Source: Pholiota molesta
Lineage: Eukaryota; Basidiomycota; Agaricomycetes; Agaricales; Strophariaceae
Direction of reading: 5' to 3'
Assembly (NCBI GenBank): GCA_014925825.1
Contig: JACGCK010000045.1
Span: forward strand, 1 to 64,000
Length of the DNA: 64,000 bases
The number at the start of each line of letters is the position of its first letter. The stretch's first letter is position 1. Position numbers and translations under genes: made by a program. The notes under the pieces are model-generated. The model did no database searches. It was not told the DNA's origin and saw only the letters and a program-made list of their open reading frames with translations. Shown piece after piece: positions 56,933-64,000 of this stretch.

Positions 56933-59756
56933 ATGGCTAGCACCATTGTATCAGTCACCACCGTCGAGACGACAGCAACAGCGCCACCGCAAGATACGAC
57001 GGTATCCTTCGTGAAAGAGGAACCTTCGCTCCTTGTTACAAATGAATTGGAGAAGGCAATCGAGGACTGCAAAGCGAAAGTGGACAGGATCGCGAAAGAA
57101 TGTCGAGCAAAGAATAGAAAGTTTAGGTGGGTCTTTAATTCTTCCGAAACATGAACCTTGAACCTTGAAGCCTGACGGTCACTGATCATGGCTCTAATTA
57201 CACAGAGACATCGAATTTGATTTGGAGAACGACCAGAATCGATGCTTATACGGGCTTTTCACGCAGCCTGCAGAAAACCTTTCACCAGCAGACGTGCATC
57301 GTGTAACGCAAATATTTGACGAACCTGTCTTCTTTGCTGGTGGGACAGCAAACTCTAGCGACATCATCCAAGGTGCGCTGGGAGACTGCTGGTTTTTATC
57401 AGCGCTCGCCACTGTATCTACGGCACCTGGCCTAGTAGAGAAGTTCTGTGTTGCGGTACGTTTTGACAATTTCGAAGGCGTGTAGGTGGCTAATACTCTC
57501 GGTCCAGCGAGATGAGAAAGTTGGCGTCTATGGGTTCATCTTCTTTAGAGACAATGCTTGGGTGACGGTGGTTATCGACGAGTGCGTGTCTTTCGAATTA
57601 ACTCGGATGATCGCATCCTTCCTAATTTCCAATTGTGTATCATTTCTCTCAGCATGCTCTACACACGTGTTCCTAAATATGAGGAACTCAAAACAAGCGA
57701 ACAAGAGCTATATCACTTCGACAAGGACATCTACAACAAATCAGCTAGAAAAGGTGGCAAGTCCCTTTACTTTGCAAAGTCGGGTACCGCGGGCGAGACC
57801 TGGGTGCCATTAATTGAGAAAGCGTATGCGAAACTACATGGCAATTACTCGCATCTTCTTGCTGGGCAGGAATGTGATGCCATCGAGGATCTTACGGGGT
57901 GGGTAGCTCTCATTAAATTCAAAGAACATTGTGCCTATGCTGAAACTTGATCGTCAACCCACAGTGGTGTTTCAACCGTGCTCCAAAGTAAGGTATGATG
58001 GTGTCCTTTGATGCATCCTGTGGTTTTCTCACTCAACTGACGATGGCCCTTAGGATATTTTAGATCCTGACCGCTTCTGGGACGAAGAACTCGGCCGTGC
58101 GAACCACGACCGTGTCTTCGGATGCTCTTTCAACTCGCTCGACAGCACGCGGAGCGGTGCTTTAGGCGACATAAAGGTGCAAGGTTTGTTTGGTGGTCAT
58201 GCTTATTCCGTCCTGCGGGCGGTCGAGGTGAATGGAAAGCGCTTTGTCGTCGTGCGCAACCCATGGGGCAAATCTGAATGGACGGGGCGCTGGTCGGACG
58301 GCTCAAAGGAGTGGACGCAGGAGTGGCTAGAGGTGCTACCGAAGCTGGGACACCAGTTTGGAGATGATGGACAGTTTGTCATGGAATGTACGTACTTTGC
58401 CTGCCTGCGATCTAGCTCATCGCTCATGAGATAATTTGGATACAGACAAAGATTGGTTGGATTGCTTTGCGCAGATCGATCGCACTATACTCTTTGATTC
58501 GCATTGGATGATGTCGTCGCAATGGCTTCAGGTTACCACACAGCCTCTACCCGCCGCGTGGTCGTATGGAGATGTATCATGTACGTCGTTTTCTACCACA
58601 CAATGTTTTTAGTTCTCATCAAACTTATTATCTATATAGTCAAGTTTACTCTACCACGCCCATCAGAAACATTAATTGTTCTTTCTCAACTTGATTCACG
58701 ATACTATCGAGACGTGGCAGGACGGGCTGCGTGGACCATGGATTTCACACTCGTGAAGGAGGGAGAAAAGATACCTCTTGCGGAATCCGCACATTCTGAA
58801 TTCTTCCTCCGCAGCGTTCATCTTGAGATCGAATTGGAGGCGGGTGATTATATCGTTTATGTTCGGTTAGATCGCACGTTGGATCGCAATGAGGTTTGTT
58901 TGATTAGCTTTTTGTATAGATTGCGCGCTAAAGAAAATTTCCAGGATAATAACACTATTTCTGAATGGCAATTGAGAAAAATGTCACGTATAATGACCGA
59001 GCGAGCAAAGAGTCAGTCCATAGCTTCAAGTAAGCCTTCCTATGTTCAGCTGATGTCACACGCCAACTAACCTGCTTCAATTAGATTTCAAAACGGAGTA
59101 AGTAGTATATGTTAAAATCTTTCGTCCATTCTTCTAACTTCACGTTGTTCAGCGAACAATCCAAGTACTTGCCGAAATCACTTGATGAACTTATCAAGCA
59201 AGATTTAAAAGCCTACGAGAAAGCGCAAAAGGACAAGGCAGAAGAGCCCACCGTTGTGACTGAGGAGAAACTCGGAGAGGACGGTAGTGTCACCACTACC
59301 ACGACGACTACAACCAAAGTCGAGACAGTAGTTGTGAAGAAGTCCGTCAAGACGGAGGCGCCCATCGAGAAAGAAATAAAGGAGAAGTCAGCGGAGAAGC
59401 CAGCATCCCCTAAGTCGACCTCTGCCCTCTCTCTCCCTTCCGAACAGGCGCCAGCCAGTGGAACGGTCACTCCAGCTGTCCCCGACGATCCAAACACTGC
59501 AGATGCATCGACAGATCGCCTGCGCGGCAGAAGACCCAGTGGCCGGATGGGCCCAACTGGTGCGGATACCTATGGCGACGCTCCAGACGCAACTGCAGTG
59601 GAGAAGGGCAAGGTTGCCGTGCCACACGATGATCCAAATTCCGTGTATGTGGGTCTGAGGGTATACACGCATAAGGATGCTCCGGCTGTTGTTGTTGGGC
59701 GCTTGAAGCCGGATCCCACTCCTGTCGATTTGGAGGCAGAAGCTGAGTCCCGCTGA
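56933..59756 (+). CDS. Calpain-like cysteine protease D
   Basis: Fourth calpain paralogue, roughly 750 residues and without the N-terminal membrane segment of C. The N-terminal region includes the helix ELEKAIEDCKAKVDRIAKEC. The catalytic motifs are QGALGDCWFLSALA (Cys, near 57,385), [13 protein letters not shown] (His, near 58,199) and VRNPWGKSEWTG (Asn, near 58,258). The downstream beta-sandwich region includes FTLPRPSETLIVLSQLDSRY and VHLEIELEAGDYIVYV. A linker KMSRIMTERAKSQS matches that of A, B and C. The C-terminal exon (from about 59,150) is Lys/Glu/Pro/Thr-rich, with a Thr run, and ends GLRVYTHKDAPAVVV plus an acidic tail. The gene looks intact, with about ten introns. Confidence 0.85.
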
Positions 59757-60319
59757 TTGTCTTGTCTTTTTTTTTTGCGTGTAATTGACCGCTAGCATAT
59801 CCGATGGTTCTGTAAATGTGTATATCTCACATCTATCGCTTGTTGTAATCTATTATCTATAATTCACCACTCCTCCTAAATATTTGCGCATGCTATGGTG
59901 TTACGCAGTTGTGAGACATTCGTCAATGCGACTCTTTAATACTAATACTGAACAGGTAAATCAATTCTGTAGGCTTCTCAGGCTGTTGCCAGAACGCTGT
60001 GTTGTCCGCCCATTAAAATTAAGTAGCGCTCGTGCGAATGATGCATTGATGCCTTTTTGTTTTTTTGTTGCAGTCCATATATTTGTTTAACCACACGAGA
60101 AAATGGTACGGAAGAAGCTGCGAGGATGGCTTCGTAGTCAAGCAAATTCCATTCCGCTGCTAGTGTGCCAGGAACGTACGCCCAACAGAGATTTGAGACG
60201 AAGGCGTTTTTATTTTCAGCAGGCAGTTCATTTAGACCGGCGCTTAAAAGTTCGGGCATCCCCGCCTGCTTAAAATTCCGAGGCACTGATGGTGCTTTGT
60301 TTCCTTCGTAAATAATATC
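59757..60319. other. Spacer leading into the right inverted-repeat arm
   Basis: No gene is recognised. The last about 100 bp are homologous to the 5' flank of RCC1 copy 1. Confidence 0.5.
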
Positions 60320-62081
60320 ATGACCTCAAGATTTTTTCTCTTATCAACTGGGTCAAATGCGCACGGGCACCTAGGGAATGGCTCTCTGCAGGATTCCCCT
60401 ATATTCCAAAAATGCTCTTTTCTCGATCATCCACCAAATACTTTGCCCACTGGGACATCGCGAATCATCGATATCGCAACAGGAGCGAACCATACGCTGG
60501 TTCTTCTCGAGATAGACGGAGAAAGGAGGGAGCTATGGGGGTGTGGAGATGGGCGCAAGGGCCAACTCGGACGGACGTATCAGCAATCGTCTACGACGAC
60601 GCTCTTTCGAAAGCTCGATCTGGCATTAGAGGAAGCTGACCTGCAAAACTATCGTATCAAATTTATCTCTGCCACATGGGAAACGAGCTTTATCGTGCTG
60701 TCTTGCTATGGACAAAAGGACGTTGTTTTATCTATGGGATCCGACGATTTTGGTGACCTCGGTATCGGTGGCTTGAAGAAGGGTCAACCAGCTAAAGACT
60801 TCCACATCATCCGCTTTGACCATATTCCTGCTCTCTCAGAGAGCCTGGATGTGCTAGGGATATACTGCGGCCAACGTCATATTATTCTACGCGCAAATGC
60901 GGCTCCTTCCACTTCCTCGATCTTGGTGGGCTGGGGATCATGTCGTCATGGTCAACTCGGAGATCTGTGCAGTAAACCGTTCACTCCTACACCTCAGATC
61001 GTTTCGACTCCTGCTTCCAACGTCGTGTCTTTAGCTCTCGGCATTCACCACACAATTGCTCTGGATGACTCAGGAGGAGTGCCTTTATGTTTTGGCTCCA
61101 ACCGAAAAGGTCAACTAGAGGTCGTAAGAAACTTCACCAACTACGAAAACAAAGCTCAAAGTATTGGGTGCACCTGGAACGGAACGTACATCGTCGCTCA
61201 AGATCAAGATCAATGGACAATATATTCTTCCGGAAGTAATTCGCACAAACAGCTCGGATGGAGCGAAGAGGGAGCCTCTACAGTTGGCCAGATCAACTTT
61301 CCTGACGAGCTGGATCGCCATGGCGCATTCCCAAAAATCGCTTGCGGTAGCGAGCACGTACTGTTGCTCGTAGCTCCTACCAGTGGAACATCGCAATTGT
61401 GGGGCTGGGGTTGGAACGAGCACGGCAATCTCGGGGTGGGGCACACAGACGACGTACCCGCGCCCATAAAACTCTGGACTCCGCGAGAGGAAAACAGCAA
61501 GATTGTCGACGTATGGGCTGGACTCGGGACGAGTTGGATTTGCGTAGAAGAAAATGGGGCGTAAATTCCTACACAAACCAAGTATGCGCATCGAATCAAA
61601 GTAATAAGACATCGCACGTTCGACCTATGACTCGTCATCTCAAGATGAAACTCTCGAACCGGCGTAGTTGATCGTCGGATGTCAGATTCCTATCTGTGCA
61701 GTAGGAGATGGCACGCTATAACTCAAGGAAGCGAAGTTCGACCGCTGCGCGACTTGACATAAGTTGGTATGTCGCTGCTGACCTTCCAATGTTTCTACCA
61801 ATTTTCGCTGATCGATCTAACTACTGCTTTCCATTCGTTACTAGCAGTATATACATGGAAACTTTGTAAGCTCGACGGACTATAGTGGATTACCCGTTCC
61901 TGAATCTCCGTAAACAACCACAAGTCTTTGTATACTGAAAATTATACCATATTTTTGGTCGGTGCCTAATTTTCTTAGATTTTTAAGTGGTACGAATGGA
62001 TAATTAGATGGATCCTTCCAAGATCCTTCACTTCGGCGATTCGAAAACGAGCCCCAGGATGCCAGACATGAAAAGCATCAA
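60220..62081 (+). repeat. Right arm of the 1.8-kb inverted duplication
   Basis: Inverted match to 25039-26850. It is slightly longer than the left arm because of indels in the 3' flank. The outer border lies after a GACATGAAAAGCATC word shared by both arms. Confidence 0.8.
60320..61564 (+). CDS. RCC1-repeat beta-propeller protein (copy 2)
   Basis: Intact 414-residue paralogue of the ORF at 25498-26742. The same seven RCC1-type repeat cores are present, with scattered conservative changes such as FFLLSTGSNAHGHLGNGSLQ and LCFGSNRKGQLE. One codon is inserted (DDSGGVP) and one is deleted (TSGTSQ) relative to copy 1, so total length is identical. Both copies keep an open frame, which argues for retained function or a recent duplication. 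The Ats1/Kti13 comparison made for copy 1 applies equally and is inference. Confidence 0.85.
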   Translation: MTSRFFLLSTGSNAHGHLGNGSLQDSPIFQKCSFLDHPPNTLPTGTSRIIDIATGANHTLVLLEIDGERRELWGCGDGRKGQLGRTYQQSSTTTLFRKLDLALEEADLQNYRIKFISATWETSFIVLSCYGQKDVVLSMGSDDFGDLGIGGLKKGQPAKDFHIIRFDHIPALSESLDVLGIYCGQRHIILRANAAPSTSSILVGWGSCRHGQLGDLCSKPFTPTPQIVSTPASNVVSLALGIHHTIALDDSGGVPLCFGSNRKGQLEVVRNFTNYENKAQSIGCTWNGTYIVAQDQDQWTIYSSGSNSHKQLGWSEEGASTVGQINFPDELDRHGAFPKIACGSEHVLLLVAPTSGTSQLWGWGWNEHGNLGVGHTDDVPAPIKLWTPREENSKIVDVWAGLGTSWICVEENGA

Positions 62082-62577
62082 ATTTTATTGACAGCTCTGA
62101 TCACAGAGAGGAAGCCAGCATGATCCTATTTGCGTACTTAGCAGTCTCGTAGCTAAAGTGTAAGCAGGAATATAGGAGTTATAACAAGTAGTAGCACACA
62201 GGACGAAGGGTATGACACTGAAGCAAAAAAACGGAAGTGGAGGATGCGTGTATGTATACTCCTTTATAGCCTACGCAACAGAATACATTTAAATATCGAG
62301 GGATGCATGTTTACCAATGTGTGTATATTGTATGAGTATGAGAGACGAGGGGAAACGAGGGAGTAAAACAAATGGCAAGGCACACTGCGTACCAACTTGT
62401 CTGGATTGAGCAAAAGCAACGGGTAAAAAACGGAAAACACGATAGATAGCTTAGGATCAAAGAGACAAGGAAAAAGAAAGAAAAGAGGAATCGAAGACAA
62501 AACGACAAGCACAAGGAAGGATCAACGAGAGTGAAAATACTAGGCACCGTGGTATTCACTACCCATCGCCTCGACAA
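62082..62577. other. 3' flank of the Opi1-type gene, no gene recognised
   Basis: About 500 bp between the end of the inverted-repeat arm and the stop of the Opi1-like gene. It is purine-rich on the plus strand near 62,460-62,520 and otherwise featureless. Confidence 0.45.
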
Positions 62578-64000
62578 CTACACATCCACCTCCATCTTTT
62601 GCACCCCTCGCTCATCACCTTCCTCTTCCGTACCGTCAACGACACGCACCTCCCTTACTATCACGGATTCCGGTTTATCGCCCTCGTCGCCTTCAGCTTC
62701 TTCCTCTTCCTCCGGCAGACCCGCGACCACGCTCCTCGGCGTGTTATACCGTGATGCCAGACTCATCGCGCCAATCGGAATCGCGCCGGGGCTGGGTGCG
62801 CCCGCATAACTCGCATAACTCTTCTCGTAAGACGCTCCCTCATTGTACCCGCCCGCTGTAGAGCCGAAGCCACCTCCGCCGGGTGTATATGTCCCACCGC
62901 CAGGCGTCGACGGGATGCTCGAGCCCCATGTCGTTGATGCGTTGGAGGAGAAGAATGGGGACGACGGGATGTCGGGATCGCGGTCAGCATCGTGCTCGGC
63001 GTCGAGGTCGGAGAAGGCTGTGGAGGTCGCGCTCCCCGCGCGGCGGTGGCGTATGTGCTCCGGGTGGGGGAAGCCGAACTCGGCAGCTATATCGTGTTCT
63101 GGTATATCTTCGCCTTCTTGTGCGCCGCGCTGAATGCCTACCGTGCGTAGACGGCCAACCCAGCTAGAGAAAACAGATTTTGGTATTAGCAATCCACGAA
63201 GCAACGGCGAGGAGACACTCACGCATCAGCTCTGTCCAAGCTATCCTTCACCACACCGGTGACATTGCGCATCATATCCAGACTCTCCGTCGCGAGCACC
63301 AAGATCCTCTGCGATGCGACCAGCGCCGCACTCGCCGACACCGCGTCTCCTCCCTGGCCGTCTCCGTGCCTGGTAGATGCCAATGTGGCTCTCGCCATGC
63401 GCGGAGATGATGAAGGCGATTGCGCACGCGAGCTTGTTCCGGACCGCATCCCAGACTCAGGCGCGCCCATCCCGCGCTCCCTCTGCGCCGCGCGCCTCTG
63501 GCCGGGTCCACCGGGCCGTCGTAGCGCGCTCGTCCCAAGCCCCCTGCCGCTGCCACCGTCTCGCGCTCGCTGAGGCCGCTCAAGCTCGCTACTGCAGAGG
63601 CCGACGACGACGCAGATGCACCAGTAGCGACAGGGCCAGCCTTGGTCGCCCAGCGCTGGGGGAGCTTGAGGATGAAGCCGCGGACCCGGGTGCGTGCAGG
63701 CTCGGGAAGCGCACCGCCAGTGTATTTGGACACAACATCGACCACCTGTCGGATCGTATGTACGATATCGCGGCGCACGGCGGTCAGTTTACGTAGGTGA
63801 TCTTCCGAGATAGGTGGTCGCCGCGTAACGGAAGAAGAGGAGGATGGGAGGGGCTGAAGGGACGCGGTGAAATCGCGCAAGATGAGGATTTGGGCGTCGA
63901 TGTGGGCTGTGGCATACTGGGGTGGAGGGTCACGGTTAGCGGATGTCGCACGGAACGGAGCATGGACACGAACCTGCAGCCACTGTAGACAATACTTCAG
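62578..64000 (-). CDS. OPI1: Opi1-type transcriptional regulator (partial, cut by window end)
   Basis: Homologue of Opi1, the repressor of phospholipid biosynthesis genes in yeast. Reading from the window edge: LKYCLQWLQ, an intron (about 63,915-63,973), then YATAHIDAQILILRDFTASL. RKLTAVRRDIVHTIRQVVDV and RGFILKLPQRWATK come next, then the diagnostic ALVASQRILVLATESLDMM and GVVKDSLDRADA. After an intron (about 63,168-63,224) VGRLRTVGIQRG and a Gly/Pro-rich tail run to the stop at 62578. The frame changes once, near 63,540, at a run of five C (plus strand). It is either a one-base loss or a sequence error. The N-terminus lies beyond the window. Confidence 0.8.

Noticed and set aside
40648..59756. 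Assignment of the calpains to PalB/Rim13
   Set aside because: No MIT domain at the N-terminus, and the C-terminal architecture differs.
1..64000. CRISPR arrays, rRNA or tRNA genes
   Set aside because: None seen; the repeats found are LTRs, TIRs, duplications or microsatellites, and CRISPR is not expected in a fungal nuclear genome.

Overview
The window looks like nuclear DNA of a filamentous basidiomycete, most likely an Agaricomycete. The genes are dense and cut by many short GT-AG introns of about 50-80 bp, several with a visible CTAAC/CTAAT-type branch point. The repertoire also fits: multi-intron P450s, F-box proteins with leucine-rich tails, calpain-like proteases, an alpha-kinase, Opi1, Hse1, mS29/DAP3, and Gypsy and Copia retroelements. 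All functions are read from motifs by eye; no search was run.

Layout. 0-7.2 kb: two complete P450 genes flank a secreted GDSL esterase. 7.6-18.8 kb: an 11.2-kb chromodomain Gypsy element on the minus strand with 195-bp LTRs. Its gag is split by a 357-bp MITE, its pol is frame-broken, and it has two long open ORFs downstream of the integrase/chromodomain. 18.8-21.7 kb: the 3' half of a Copia element, joined directly to the Gypsy LTR. 21.7-24.7 kb: an F-box-type gene remnant, then an intact F-box gene. 25.0-26.9 kb and 60.2-62.1 kb: two arms of an inverted duplication, each with an intact RCC1-repeat gene. 27.4-33.7 kb: a host gene interrupted by a 5.2-kb element with long terminal inverted repeats, carrying a DDE integrase and a divergent alpha-kinase. 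33.8-40.1 kb: epoxide hydrolase, mitochondrial ribosomal protein mS29, and a Ser/Pro-rich protein. 40.6-59.8 kb: four calpain-like genes (a tandem pair and a divergent pair) around a divergent Hse1/UEV pair. 62.6-64.0 kb: an Opi1-type regulator cut by the window end.

Housekeeping functions (mS29, Hse1 in ESCRT-0, the Mms2/Uev1-type ubiquitin E2 variant, Opi1) sit beside repeat-rich accessory DNA. The most unusual object is the inverted-repeat element at 27.9-33.1 kb. It has a candidate 6-bp target duplication, and removing it joins two pieces of a host coding exon in frame. The Gypsy element is the second point of interest, for its extra 3' ORFs, its MITE, and the contrast between damaged pol and near-identical LTRs.
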